Positions 25,050 to 34,265 are shown, counted from the stretch's first letter. The stretch is 45,740 nucleotides of DNA from Natrinema versiforme JCM 10478 (GCF_000337195.1 NZ_AOID01000032.1:1-45740); one strand, 5' to 3'. Notes: generated by a model not told the origin, from the sequence alone. Numbers and translations: made by a program.

Positions 25050-25490
25050 ATGAGCGAGCCGCAGTTCACCGGTATCCTGCTGTACGACGGCGACTGTCCG
25101 TTCTGCTCTGCGGCCTCGACCGCGGTGCGCCAACTCGAGGCCGTCGGCGTCGTTCCGTGGGACGAGCCGGCCGCACAGGACTTTCTCGAGGCCCAGTTCG
25201 GCGAGACGCCCTTTGCGCTGTTTTTCGCCGATATTGAGGCCGAGACAATCTGGGCGGGTCGAACCGCTGCGACCGAACTGTGCGAGCGAGCGGGCATGCC
25301 GGTCCTCGTCCGGGATATCGTCGACGAAAACTACGAGCAATTTGCGGACGCGATTCGGTTCGTCTCGAGCACCGACCGCGAGATCGACCCGTATCACGAC
25401 GCGTATCCGCTGGCCGACGACGCCGCGGCGCTGTTCGACGAGCTAGCGGCCGCCGGGAATCGAACGCACGTGCCGACCGGCTCGAGGTGA
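25050..25490 (+). CDS. DCC-family thiol-disulfide oxidoreductase (DUF393)
   Basis: A 146-residue thioredoxin-like protein. The family signature LYDGDCPFCSA gives the D15-C16 pair and C19, i.e. a CPFC redox centre. The rest follows the DCC plan, with a LFFADIEAETIWAG strand and a C-terminal helical half. The polypeptide is cytoplasmic with no signal. It follows the ferredoxin gene on the same strand and faces the DyP-like gene convergently, placing it in a redox neighbourhood. Confidence 0.9.
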   Translation: MSEPQFTGILLYDGDCPFCSAASTAVRQLEAVGVVPWDEPAAQDFLEAQFGETPFALFFADIEAETIWAGRTAATELCERAGMPVLVRDIVDENYEQFADAIRFVSSTDREIDPYHDAYPLADDAAALFDELAAAGNRTHVPTGSR

Positions 25491-25519
25491 GACTCGAGTC
25501 GCCGCCCGACCGGTCGCCG

Positions 25520-26803
25520 TTAGGCCGAGTCCGGGTTCGGCTCGGGCAGGGCCCGGAGCCCGCGCGGCGGCACGAGGTAGTTCGCCCGGTTGCGGACCCT
25601 GATGTACTGGAGGATACCGTTGTTCGTCCGCGAGCTGACCGACCCCTCGGTGAGGTCGCTCCCGGTCATCGCCTCGCGCGTTTTCACGAAGTCGGCGATC
25701 GAGCGCTGTAGCGAGAGGAAGTGGGTGGCTGCCGCGTCGTCGTCGGTCGAATCGAAGTCCCGGCGGAGGATGATCGGTTCGCCGTCCTCGCGGGCTCGCG
25801 CCGCCTTCTGGGCGTGGCCGACCGTTCCGCGTCGCGCGGCCTCGGCCGCGTCGCCGCCGACCTCGGCGATACGACTCGAGTCGCCGAGGTTGTCCCCGGC
25901 TCCGTCGACGAGCCCCTCATCGGCGTGGGTCGGCGAGAACATCTTGGAGACCCGGATATCGCGGCTGTCCTGTTCGTACCACTGGTGGAGGTGGAGCCGG
26001 ATCTTCGAGAGGTGGATGGTCGTCCCGCTGGCGAAGGGACCGTCCTGAATCGTCACGCGGTCCTCGCTCGCCTGCGTCTTCCTGAAGCCGGATTTGAACC
26101 CCATGAACATCGGCGCGTCCTCGGGAACCGGCTCGCTGTCGGGGATGCCGCTGACACCGGACTGGCGCTCCGCCGGGAGGCCGCTGCCGATGAATCCCGC
26201 TCGGCGCTCGGCCACGTCGAAGACCCCCTCGAAAGAGTCCTCGACTTCGAGTCCGTTGATCTCCTCGAGTTCGCCTTTCAGCGCCTCTTCGGCGCTCAGT
26301 GTGACGTGGCCGTAGTCGCTGGCCAGATGGACCAGGGCGTCGTACTCGTCGAGTTCGGGGTCCTCGATCGGCGCGAGCGCTTCGGGGTCGGGCAGGTCGA
26401 CGCTTTCGGGAAGGTCGGCCTCGAACCGGTCGAAGTAGGCCGGGCCGTAGCCGATCGTAAACGCCAGTCCCTCGTTTCCGCGTTTGTAGGCCGTCTCGAG
26501 GGTTCGGAACGCGGCCTCGAGTTGCTCGCGTTCGCCGTCGGCATCCGCGGGTCCGTCGCCGACGTACTCGAGGCCGAGCAGGAGGTGGTGTTCGGGCGGC
26601 TCGATGTTCCCGTGGTCGTCGGTCGCGAGGAACTCGTTCCACGCGTGCTGGCGGTCGGGGAGTTCTGCGGGGCTGAGCGCGGCCTGTGGCACGTCTTCGG
26701 TCTCCTCGCGCTGGAGGCAGGCGGCGAGGGCGCTCGCACCGCCGATGGCGACGGCGCTGCGGACGAACGCGCGACGTGAGAGCCCGCGGTCCGAACCGTT
26801 CAT
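25520..26803 (-). CDS. Tat lipoprotein of DyP-type peroxidase fold
   Basis: A 427-residue exported protein. [10 protein letters not shown] (8-17) is a twin-arginine motif, followed by a hydrophobic stretch and the lipobox LAAC (C29). The body matches DyP/EfeB-like haem peroxidases: GFKSG (235-239) sits where GxxDG is expected, [11 protein letters not shown] gives a probable proximal haem ligand H330, IILRRDF gives conserved arginines at 347-348, and [11 protein letters not shown] is the late helix. The distal Asp is replaced by Ser238, so peroxidase chemistry may differ. I recall a haloarchaeal DUF7405 family of this kind. It is divergent from the Dps-like gene, suggesting shared iron or peroxide handling. 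Confidence 0.85.
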   Translation of the reverse strand: MNGSDRGLSRRAFVRSAVAIGGASALAACLQREETEDVPQAALSPAELPDRQHAWNEFLATDDHGNIEPPEHHLLLGLEYVGDGPADADGEREQLEAAFRTLETAYKRGNEGLAFTIGYGPAYFDRFEADLPESVDLPDPEALAPIEDPELDEYDALVHLASDYGHVTLSAEEALKGELEEINGLEVEDSFEGVFDVAERRAGFIGSGLPAERQSGVSGIPDSEPVPEDAPMFMGFKSGFRKTQASEDRVTIQDGPFASGTTIHLSKIRLHLHQWYEQDSRDIRVSKMFSPTHADEGLVDGAGDNLGDSSRIAEVGGDAAEAARRGTVGHAQKAARAREDGEPIILRRDFDSTDDDAAATHFLSLQRSIADFVKTREAMTGSDLTEGSVSSRTNNGILQYIRVRNRANYLVPPRGLRALPEPNPDSA

Positions 26804-26960
26804 ACACGCCCCTCGGGGGTTCGCGACTAAGGATATTGCGGTCACCGCGGTCGGCGAGCGGCGGCCAGTGAGTGAAAACCGATCGCAGCCGGCGTGTCGT
26901 GCGACTCTCGGCAGTTGCAAGCAAAGATTGAAGCAGCGAGTTATGGGAGTGGACCGGTGG

Positions 26961-27620
26961 ATGTCCGACGAGAAACCACACGCTGCAGGCACCGTCGATG
27001 CAGGGGACACGAGCGAGCGCGTCGGGATGAACGTGCTTCGCGAGCGCGGGCTCGAGCCCGAGGAACTGCGCGAGAAACTGATCGATGCGATCGGGGCCGA
27101 ATTCACGACCTATTACTACTACACCAATCTGCGGATGCATCTCGCGGGTCACGAGGACTACAAGGAAATCGCCGAGGACGCCCGGCTTGAAGACCGGGCC
27201 CACTTCGAACTCGTCGCACCGCGAGTGTACGAACTCGGCGGCGCGCTACCCAACGACATTCGGGCCTTCGCCGACCGGGCCTCCTGTCCCGACGCTGAGG
27301 TCCCGGCCTCGATGGCCGGCGACGGGAGCTTCGACACCGATTCGCTCAGCGCCGAGAGCATCCTCGAGGTCTTACTCGAGGCCGAACGCTGTGCGATCCG
27401 GACGTGGTCGGAGGTCTGTGATATGACTCAGGGGAAAGACCCGCGGACCTACGACATGGCATCGCGTATCTTACAGGAGGAGATCGAACACGAGGCGTGG
27501 TTCGTCGAACTCCTCTCGATGGAGCGGGACGGCGAGATCAACCCGGCGGGCCACTTCGTCCGGGGCGAACCCGGCGACGCGCCGCTCTCGACGAACCGGC
27601 GGTTTAACGATAGCGCGTAA
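26961..27620 (+). CDS. Dps-like ferritin family protein (thioferritin type)
   Basis: A 219-residue four-helix ferritin-like protein. Probable di-iron ligands are E47 ([11 protein letters not shown]), E77 and H81 (LEDRAHFE), E142 and the EEIEHEAWF pair (about E174, H177). Cys144 and Cys153 ([12 protein letters not shown]) are the paired cysteines typical of archaeal Dps-like thioferritins. It should oxidise and store iron with peroxide and protect DNA. The start at 26961 gives MSDEKP; an in-frame ATG at 26943 adds six residues. It is divergent from the DyP-like lipoprotein gene. Confidence 0.9.
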   Translation: MSDEKPHAAGTVDAGDTSERVGMNVLRERGLEPEELREKLIDAIGAEFTTYYYYTNLRMHLAGHEDYKEIAEDARLEDRAHFELVAPRVYELGGALPNDIRAFADRASCPDAEVPASMAGDGSFDTDSLSAESILEVLLEAERCAIRTWSEVCDMTQGKDPRTYDMASRILQEEIEHEAWFVELLSMERDGEINPAGHFVRGEPGDAPLSTNRRFNDSA

Positions 27621-27742
27621 CGCGCGAGAGCGGTCCGAAACGCCCGCCCGCTCGAGGTCTCGCGCTCGGACCGGTGGTCCCGCCGCCAGCCGACGGGATC
27701 TGGATCGGTACAGCCATCCGTCCGAGCATGGTATAATATAGC

Positions 27743-28195
27743 ATGATCCAGGTCGAAGTCTTCGCCGAGATCGATGCCCCGCCGTCGGTCGTCTGGGACG
27801 CGCTGCTCTCGTTCGACACCTATCCCGAGTGGGACCCGATCGGCCGCACGATCGAGGGCGTCGCCGTCGAGACGACGGCGCGTGCGGGCAGCGCCGAACC
27901 CCCCGATTTCACTCGGCTACTCGACGGTCCGATAGCCGTCACCGTCGACCCCGGCAGGCGACTTGCGTGGCTTGACCGGCTTGTCGTTCCCTTCGCGTTC
28001 GACCGCTACCACGAGTTCCACCTCGTGGCGATCGACGGCGGCGAGCGAACCCGACTGCTCCAGCGGGAGACGGTCCGGGGCGCGTTCGCCCCGCTCGCGT
28101 TCGACGAGGCCCGCGTCGAACGGGCGTTCGTCGAGATGAACGACGCGATCGCGGCCCGCGCCGAACGCCGGGCGAGCGCGAACGCGATCGCCTGA
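27743..28195 (+). CDS. SRPBCC (START/Bet v1-like) domain protein
   Basis: A 150-residue single-domain protein of the polyketide cyclase/SRPBCC type. It opens with VEVFAEIDAPPSVVWDALLSFDTYPEWDPIG (partly quoted), the classical first strand, helices and WDP. It continues with a strand-rich middle (YHEFHLVAIDGGERTRLLQRETV) and a long C-terminal helix. These domains hold a hydrophobic ligand; the ligand is unknown. TATAATATA ends only a few bases before the ATG, too close for a normal promoter of this start, so it may be coincidental. Confidence 0.88.
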   Translation: MIQVEVFAEIDAPPSVVWDALLSFDTYPEWDPIGRTIEGVAVETTARAGSAEPPDFTRLLDGPIAVTVDPGRRLAWLDRLVVPFAFDRYHEFHLVAIDGGERTRLLQRETVRGAFAPLAFDEARVERAFVEMNDAIAARAERRASANAIA

Positions 28196-28264
28196 TTCCC
28201 GATCCGTAACCGGTCGTCGCCTGCCGAATCAATCCCGTCCGCGCCATCAGACCAACTCGACTCG

Positions 28265-28921
28265 TCAGACCAACTCGAGCAGCGCCTCGAGGGACTCGAT
28301 TTCGTGTGCCGGCTCGCTCGAGAGGTCGTACTCCCTGCGGTGGTCGCGCCGGATGAACGCCGCGTCGATGCCGGCCGCGTCGGCCGCGGCGATGTCGACG
28401 CGGCTGTCGCCCACGAACAGCGGGTTTTCGACCGCGAGGTCGGCGAGCGCCCGCTCGAGGTAGTACGGCGTCGGCTTCTTGCGCTCGATGCCCTCGAGGG
28501 TCGGCTCGCGACCGTACCAGACGTCGACCGCGAGGTCGCAATGCTCGAGAACGTTCCCGATCGTCTCGTGTTGGTTGTTACTGACGATCGCCGTCGGGGT
28601 CGACAGCGACTCGAGGGTCGCGACGTCGTCGTAGTGGCGTTTCCGACCGGCCCGAAGCTCGGCGAGTTGGGCCGCGATCGCGGCGTCTTCGCGGGCGCGC
28701 CAGAGGTCGTTTGGATCGATGCCGTGGCCGTCGGCGATTTGCCGCAGCGAGGACACGTCCGGACTGAGCAACGTCTCGATGTGATCCGTGGACGGATCGG
28801 CGACGCCGACGCTCTCGAAGGCGTCGGCCATCGCGTCGACCAATACGTCCCGATCCGTCGGCGTCGTCAGGACGCCGTCGTTGTCGAAAATAACCGCGTC
28901 GTACGCCGTTCGGGTTCCCAT
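28265..28921 (-). CDS. HAD-family hydrolase (phosphatase-like)
   Basis: A 218-residue haloacid-dehalogenase superfamily hydrolase. Motif I is FDNDGVL (about 11-17, nucleophile and acid Asp). Motif II is the Ser/Asn region IVSNNQHE (about 111-118). Motif III has the lysines of IERKKPTPYY, and motif IV is FVGDSRVDI (about 168-176). The helical cap lies between motifs I and II (C1 type). Typical annotation would be a phosphoglycolate-phosphatase-like enzyme; substrate is unknown. Confidence 0.92.
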   Translation of the reverse strand: MGTRTAYDAVIFDNDGVLTTPTDRDVLVDAMADAFESVGVADPSTDHIETLLSPDVSSLRQIADGHGIDPNDLWRAREDAAIAAQLAELRAGRKRHYDDVATLESLSTPTAIVSNNQHETIGNVLEHCDLAVDVWYGREPTLEGIERKKPTPYYLERALADLAVENPLFVGDSRVDIAAADAAGIDAAFIRRDHRREYDLSSEPAHEIESLEALLELV

Positions 28922-29092
28922 GTAGCCTGTCGTAGGACACGGAGGGCTTTCGGCGTTGTGTCCGACAGCGACCGCGGTTTCTCCGCACTTGCCCGACCGA
29001 CCCGATAGTCGGCCTCGAGCCCCATCTATCGGACGACGAGAAAATACTTATACATCGCTTGACAATCCGCCAGCCACTTCACTGATCCCGCT

Positions 29093-30685
29093 ATGACAGC
29101 CGCCCGATCCGATTCCGCGACGCCGACCGACGACTCGGTGACGACGCTCGAGTCGCTCCGAGCGGTCGTCCGGTTGCGCCTCGGGATCGATCCGCGAGCG
29201 CTCGCCGCGTTCCGGATCGGGCTGGGGCTCATCGTCCTGTGCGATCTCCTCGTCCTCCGGCTTCCGGGGCTGGTCACGTTCTACACGGACGCGGGCATCT
29301 TCCCGCGCTCCGCACTCAAGGGCCTCTCGCCCGCGCTCGCGAAGTGGTCCCTCCACGCCCTCTCGGGTTCGGCGTGGGCACAGGGGCTCTTGCTCGCGAT
29401 CACCGGCATTTTCGCGGCGTGCGTGCTCGTCGGCTACCGACACCGGCTCGCGGCCGTCAGCACGGCGCTGCTGCTCGCGTCGCTTCACGCCCGCAACCCG
29501 TATCTGGTCAACGGCGGCGATACGATCCTCATCTCGTTGCTTCTTTTGGCGGCCGTTCTCCCGCTCGCGGCCCGGTGGTCGCTCCGCCCGCGTCGGCTCG
29601 AGTCCCGGTTCGCGAGCGGGGAGCACCGCGACGACTCCCGCGTGGTTTCGACGGCGACCGCGATCCTCTGTCTGCATATCGTCGTCATCTACGCGATCAA
29701 CGCGATTCTCAAGTTCCGGAGCGACGCGTGGCTGTCCGGCGTGGCCGTCCAGCGGATCTTCCGGCTCGAGGACTTCGTCGACCACGCAGGGCCGACGGTC
29801 GCGGAGTTCCCCGCTCTCCTGACCGCGATCAACTGGCTCTGGATCGCGGTTCTCGCCGCGTCGGTGCTGCTCGTGGTCGCGCCCGGTCGGCTCCGGACCG
29901 CGACCGTCGCCGCCTTCGTCGGCGCTCACCTCAGCATGGCGGCGACGATGCGGCTGGGTGTCTTTCCGTTCGTCATGGTCGCCGTCCTGCTCGTCTTCCT
30001 GCCACCGCGGGTCTGGGACCGCCTCGAGCGCCTCGTTTCGGCAAGTGGGCTCGAGGGGCACCTCGAGTCCCTCATGGGGAGAGAGGCGACCGGAACAACG
30101 GGTCCGGAAGCGACTGCGAGCGGGATGAACAGGGGGACAGGTACGCTGGAGGCGGCGAACGCGGAAACTGGCCCGACTGCAGCCGGTTCGAGGGTCTCAC
30201 CGCGGGTTCGGCGCGGCACCCGAATCGCTGCGTCGGCGCTCCTCGTCTGTCTGTTCCTCGCCGTGGTTAGCTGGCAGGTCGCCGCAGCGGGACTCGTCGA
30301 TACCTCGGCCTCGAGCGACGACGGCGCGCTGGGGAGCGCGAGTTGGGCCTTCTTCGCGCCGGACCCGCCGGATTCCTACAGCTGGTACGTCGTCGAAGCG
30401 ACCGACGAGTCCGGGACCGCAACCGATCTGGTCACCGGCGATCCGGCGACGTTCGAGCGCCCGGACAACGCCATGGATCGGTACCCGACGACGCTCTGGA
30501 AGCGGTACGGGACGAAGGGACAGGGCGCGGGCGACGCCGCCCTCGAGTCGGCGGGCGCGTACTTCTGTGACCGCGCTCCTGACGGAACCGAGTCGGTGAC
30601 GATCTATCGCGTCGAACAGCCGGTCGACGCGGACGGGCCGGTCGGCGAGCCGATTCCCCACGAAAAAGTCACGCGGGCGTGTTGA
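29093..30685 (+). CDS. HTTM domain membrane protein
   Basis: A 530-residue protein with an HTTM domain, the membrane domain shared with vitamin K-dependent gamma-carboxylase. Eight or so helices span about 38-315. Family stretches include AAFRIGLGLIVLCDLLVLR, FYTDAGIFPR, LHARNPYLVNGGDTIL and YAINAILKFRSDAWLSG. A Gly/Thr/Ala-rich linker (about 325-370) and another helix (about 380-398) precede a soluble C-terminal domain (about 400-530) with SWAFFAPDPPDSYSWY. The C-terminal domain is probably outside the membrane. Enzymatic role is unknown; several haloarchaea have multiple paralogues. Confidence 0.9.
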   Translation: MTAARSDSATPTDDSVTTLESLRAVVRLRLGIDPRALAAFRIGLGLIVLCDLLVLRLPGLVTFYTDAGIFPRSALKGLSPALAKWSLHALSGSAWAQGLLLAITGIFAACVLVGYRHRLAAVSTALLLASLHARNPYLVNGGDTILISLLLLAAVLPLAARWSLRPRRLESRFASGEHRDDSRVVSTATAILCLHIVVIYAINAILKFRSDAWLSGVAVQRIFRLEDFVDHAGPTVAEFPALLTAINWLWIAVLAASVLLVVAPGRLRTATVAAFVGAHLSMAATMRLGVFPFVMVAVLLVFLPPRVWDRLERLVSASGLEGHLESLMGREATGTTGPEATASGMNRGTGTLEAANAETGPTAAGSRVSPRVRRGTRIAASALLVCLFLAVVSWQVAAAGLVDTSASSDDGALGSASWAFFAPDPPDSYSWYVVEATDESGTATDLVTGDPATFERPDNAMDRYPTTLWKRYGTKGQGAGDAALESAGAYFCDRAPDGTESVTIYRVEQPVDADGPVGEPIPHEKVTRAC

Positions 30686-30842
30686 CAACCGGGTCCAGTG
30701 GGGAAACGGGAGCTGCCACTGGCGCACTGCTCCGACCGGAGGTTCAAGTACCGGCGGGCGACCAGAGCCGCCGTGAGCTACGAGATGAGTCCCGAGGCGC
30801 GCGTCGCGCAGTCCGATTCACGCCGTTCCGGCCGGGTGGACG

Positions 30843-31466
30843 ATGGGCCATAGGGCGCTCGTCGCCTACCGGCGGCCGGATCGCCTCTACGACCTGCGGT
30901 ACAGCCACTGGGGCGGCGAGGCGCTGTCGCTGGCCGACGAGATCACGGCGGCGGCCCCCCTCGCCGACGGTGCGATCGAGGGGTCCCTGCTTGCGGACTC
31001 GATCACTCGCGACCGCATCCTACAGGATTTCCTCGATCCCTGCGTCCACGAGGCGCTCTATCTCGTCGCGCCGGCCGACGACTACGCGGTCGACGCCTAC
31101 CGCGTCTGCTGGCTCGAGTGGGGCGACGGCCGCGACGACGGCCGAGGTGCGATCGTCGCTGCTCGGTCCGACGACGAGGATGGAGCCGGGACCGGGACTG
31201 GCAACGAGGGCGAGCGTATCGAGACCTGGTTTCGCGCGACCAAGACCGCGCTGGCCGACATCATCGAGATGGGCGCGCTCTCTCGGCGGGCCGCACAGGC
31301 GTACCTCGAGGCTCGCGTCTGCGAGGATCAGGACGGTATCCTCTACACGTACGGCGATTCGATCGACGAGGAGTCGTCGTACACGCCGACGCCCGATCGC
31401 TGGCTCGGCGAGGGGAGCCACGAGCGCGACGAGGGGACCGGTGGTGCGGGCGAACCCGACGAGTAA
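30843..31466 (+). CDS. DUF6735-like haloarchaeal protein
   Basis: A 207-residue acidic cytoplasmic protein starting MGHRALVAYRRPDRLYDLRY. I recognise the pattern GHRALVAY … YSHWGG … FLDPCVHEALYLV as a haloarchaeal family I believe is labelled DUF6735; the function is unknown. A hydrophilic Gly/Asp/Glu insertion is present at about 110-122 (SDDEDGAGTGTGNEGE). The C-terminal 25 residues are low-complexity acidic. It is downstream of the HTTM gene on the same strand, with a gap of 157 bp, and convergent with the MutS-like gene. Confidence 0.75.
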   Translation: MGHRALVAYRRPDRLYDLRYSHWGGEALSLADEITAAAPLADGAIEGSLLADSITRDRILQDFLDPCVHEALYLVAPADDYAVDAYRVCWLEWGDGRDDGRGAIVAARSDDEDGAGTGTGNEGERIETWFRATKTALADIIEMGALSRRAAQAYLEARVCEDQDGILYTYGDSIDEESSYTPTPDRWLGEGSHERDEGTGGAGEPDE

Positions 31467-31508
31467 GGTGAATGGACGAAACGAAACCGCGATCCGGGCT
31501 CGAGAGAC

Positions 31509-33284
31509 TCACTCGCCGGTGGTCCAGCGCGCGTCCGCGAGCGTCCGCTGGACGACCTCGTTGCCGACCGCGTCCGCCAAGGTCTCGAACCCGGCCCGCT
31601 CGCTCCGGTCACCGGCGTTTGCCACCAGCCGCGAGACGATGAACTCCGGCGTCGAGCGGCCCACGGTATCGAACCGGGGCTGGTAGTCGACGAGCAATTC
31701 GAGGTCGGGATTGAGCCCCTCCGCGAAGATGCCGTCGACCCGCGCCTCTGGCGGGAGCGGCTCTAAGTCGTCCGCGAGGTGGGTGACGAACACGCCCAGC
31801 GCCTCGCGGTCGACGGAGAGCGTGACGAGGCCGTGGAGCAGGTCGGCCGCGCTGCCCGGTTCCGTGATCGCCTCGAACTCGTCGACCAGCATCAGCGTGC
31901 GCCCGCCGGTCGAGAGCGGCGGGACGATCGACTTGAGCGTCGACTCGAGGACGCCGGCGTTGAAACTCGCGTGCCGGCGGTGGAAGACCAGCGAGTCGAC
32001 GGGCGTCACCTCGGCCCGGTCGGCTGGCACCGGCAGCCCCATCGCCGCCAGCAGGACGACCTGACACAGCGTCTCGAGCAGGGTCGTCTTCCCGCCGCTG
32101 TTCGCGCCGGTGAGGACGGCGACGCGTTCCCTGCTCGGAACCGAGTCGACGCCGGCCGGGACGCTCGTCACGCCGTGCTCGCCGAGGCCGTAGGTGACTG
32201 GCTGTACCGACTCCCCATCGTGTGCGGCGAGCGTGAGGTTGCGCGCGTTGACGACGGACACCGCGGCGTCGTCGCGGTCTCTGAACACGGGACGGGTACA
32301 GTCGTACTCGAGTGCGAAGCGAGCCAGCGAGAGGTGCAAGGCGATGTCGTCGACCGCCCCGACGGCCCGATCGATCGCGTCGCGGGCCGTTGCGAGCGTT
32401 TCCTCGAGTTCGCTCGCGACGGTCTGCTCGCGCTCGTCGACCGCTTCGGTGAGGTCGGACCGGAGCGCACGCAGGGTTCCGCCGACGAAGTCGGTCGCGT
32501 CTGTCGCGTCGGTCGGCATCGCGTCTCGAACCCGGTCGATCGTCGCGTCCGTCTCGGTCAACACGTGGTCCTCGAAGGACTGGCGGAACCCCTCGGCGTC
32601 GTGGACGCCCGCCGAGCGCAGGTCCTCGATCACCGCGAGCGCGTTCGCGTCCATGTCCTCGACCGCGCCCAGATCGTCCCGGAGCCGATCGAGTTCCTCG
32701 TCGGCACCGTCTCGGACCCTGCCGCCGTCGAGCGCCGAAAGAGCCTCGGCGGCCTCCGCGAGCGTTTCCGCCTCGAGGTCCGCGATCGCGGCGAACGGAC
32801 CGGAGTCGACCCCGGCCTCGAGCAGCGCCAGCGCGGCCTCGACGGCCGCGTGCTCGCTCCCGTCGCGCTCGTCGTAGCGCTCGTAGGCCTCGAGTACGGC
32901 CTCGCGGTCTTCCTCGGTGAGATCGGCCCAGGCGTCCCGTGCCGCGAGCACGTCGTCGAGTCGCGATTCCATCGCCTCGCGCCCGTCGAGGGGCGTGAGC
33001 ACCCGGATTCGATCGGCCGCCCGTTGGGTGACCGCATGTTCGACCGCGAAATCCAGTAGCTCCTTGTAGGCCGACCGCGCGTCACTGGTCGACAGGATGT
33101 CCATGCCCGCGCCGCCGGTCGCCCGCCGGAGGATGCGAGTCGCGCGGCCACGAGCGAGTCCGGCGTCGGCAAGCGCCCGCACGTCGCCGCTCTCGATCGC
33201 CCGAATCGCCGCCTCTCTTCCCAACTCGTCGACCAACGTCTCCCGCGTCTTCGGGCCGACCCCCCAGTACTCCTCGAGTCGCAT
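31509..33284 (-). CDS. MutS-family ATPase with N-terminal helix-hairpin-helix
   Basis: A 591-residue protein with the MutS-core plus ATPase architecture and no mismatch-recognition domain I or Smr endonuclease. The N-terminal HhH-like part (about 1-55) contains YWGVGPKTRETLVDELG. A long helical lever/clamp region covers about 65-320. The ABC-type ATPase has Walker A GANSGGKT (393-400), Walker B TLMLVDEFEAIT and a signature-like region with STGGRTL before it, plus the TPVDSLVFHRRHASFN stretch. It resembles MutS2-like or MutS-related haloarchaeal proteins. Role may be recombination or DNA-structure handling. I use the ATG at 33284; a longer frame reaches 33317. Confidence 0.85.
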   Translation of the reverse strand: MRLEEYWGVGPKTRETLVDELGREAAIRAIESGDVRALADAGLARGRATRILRRATGGAGMDILSTSDARSAYKELLDFAVEHAVTQRAADRIRVLTPLDGREAMESRLDDVLAARDAWADLTEEDREAVLEAYERYDERDGSEHAAVEAALALLEAGVDSGPFAAIADLEAETLAEAAEALSALDGGRVRDGADEELDRLRDDLGAVEDMDANALAVIEDLRSAGVHDAEGFRQSFEDHVLTETDATIDRVRDAMPTDATDATDFVGGTLRALRSDLTEAVDEREQTVASELEETLATARDAIDRAVGAVDDIALHLSLARFALEYDCTRPVFRDRDDAAVSVVNARNLTLAAHDGESVQPVTYGLGEHGVTSVPAGVDSVPSRERVAVLTGANSGGKTTLLETLCQVVLLAAMGLPVPADRAEVTPVDSLVFHRRHASFNAGVLESTLKSIVPPLSTGGRTLMLVDEFEAITEPGSAADLLHGLVTLSVDREALGVFVTHLADDLEPLPPEARVDGIFAEGLNPDLELLVDYQPRFDTVGRSTPEFIVSRLVANAGDRSERAGFETLADAVGNEVVQRTLADARWTTGE

Positions 33285-33357
33285 ACGCTGTTGACTCGAG
33301 GCGAGTGTCTTGAACACTGCGCCTCGTGCGGCCGGAGAGACCCACGCGACGGCCCCG

Positions 33358-33822
33358 CTACTCGTAGAGTTTCCACTCGCCGTTCTCGGTCCGGAGCTCG
33401 TACGTGAACGTCTCGGTACTTGACTCGCCGTCCGATTCCATCGTTATCTCGATTCGGACCTCGGCGACACCGTCGGACTCCGAGAGGATCTCCGTGTTCT
33501 CGATCGTGACGTCCGTCCCGTCGTAGTAGGACAGATCCGAATCGGTGACTTCGCCCTGGGGCGACTCAGAATGGACGAGCGCGTTCGCGGTCTCCCCGTC
33601 ACCGTCGGCGAGCGCCCGATGGAACCGTTCGACGACTGTGTCCGGTCCGTCACTCGTTCCGTCGTCGGTCTCCCCTTCGGTACCGCCATCGGAGTCCCCA
33701 TCGGTTCCTCCGTCAGTATCGCCGTCGGTGCTCTCAGCGGCATCGTCGCCGGAGGAACCAGCACAGCCGGCGAGCCCGGCGGACACCACCGCAGTGAGCC
33801 CGAGATATCGTCGTCGGTGCAT
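33358..33822 (-). CDS. Tat-type lipoprotein, NTF2-like body
   Basis: A 154-residue exported lipoprotein. MHRRRYLGL is a twin-arginine motif, followed by a short hydrophobic stretch and the lipobox LAGC (Cys20). A low-complexity linker of Asp/Gly/Thr/Glu (about 24-58) tethers the domain. The rest (about 60-154) has an opening helix (DTVVERFHRALADGDGETAN) and beta strands ending ELRTENGEWKLYE, the pattern of NTF2-like/DUF4878-type domains. It is likely a surface binding protein; the ligand is unknown. Confidence 0.85.
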   Translation of the reverse strand: MHRRRYLGLTAVVSAGLAGCAGSSGDDAAESTDGDTDGGTDGDSDGGTEGETDDGTSDGPDTVVERFHRALADGDGETANALVHSESPQGEVTDSDLSYYDGTDVTIENTEILSESDGVAEVRIEITMESDGESSTETFTYELRTENGEWKLYE

Positions 33823-34265
33823 CGATCGGTACCTGTGCAGACGGCCGGTTAGCCGTTTCGGCCGAATTGGCTGTCTGCTGCTAAATTTATTGCTATTCCC
33901 AAGAGATTATAGAGGAAAAAGCCGACAGGTACAACTACTACCGAGTTCGATGGACGAATACGATACGGACCAGCCACGTGTGCTTCGCTCCATCGTGACC
34001 CAGTCTATCGCCGTCACGGAGGCCAAGCGATTCGTGTCTCCTGTTCACATTCGTGTGTGGGGTTCCGGTTTCGATCGCGGCCTACTCGAGGCACACCGGT
34101 TTCGATGTCCCGCCGACTACCGTCAAGCACCGTCGTATCGATCGGACGCTGCCGTCGTGTGGTCTGCCACTGGTATCCACGAACGTGAATATTTCTCGAG
34201 TCCGATAGGAGTCGAAGCAGCACAAACACGGGGATTTTTATCGGCTCGGTGCCCTACTGACTCCC
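33823..34265. other. Intergenic stretch between lipoprotein and purF
   Basis: No gene is supported. It serves as divergent promoter region: an AT-rich island at about 33878-33915 upstream of the lipoprotein, and a TATA-like box near purF. GTACCTGT (33829-33836) and ACAGGTAC (33925-33932) are perfect 8-bp inverted copies about 90 bp apart that flank the AT-rich island. Confidence 0.5.
34234..34241 (+). promoter_or_regulatory. TATA-like box for purF
   Basis: ATTTTTAT is centred about 28 nt before the ATG at 34266, the spacing of a leaderless haloarchaeal promoter. This supports the upstream ATG over the one at 34305. Confidence 0.5.

Noticed and set aside
26085-26105. GGTTCAAATCC-like tRNA T-arm (minus strand)
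   Set aside because: It codes for MGFKSG in the DyP-like gene and no acceptor, D or anticodon arms surround it.
27730-27742. TATAATATA as promoter of the SRPBCC gene
   Set aside because: It ends only a few bases before the ATG, which would put transcription start inside the gene; the match may be chance.
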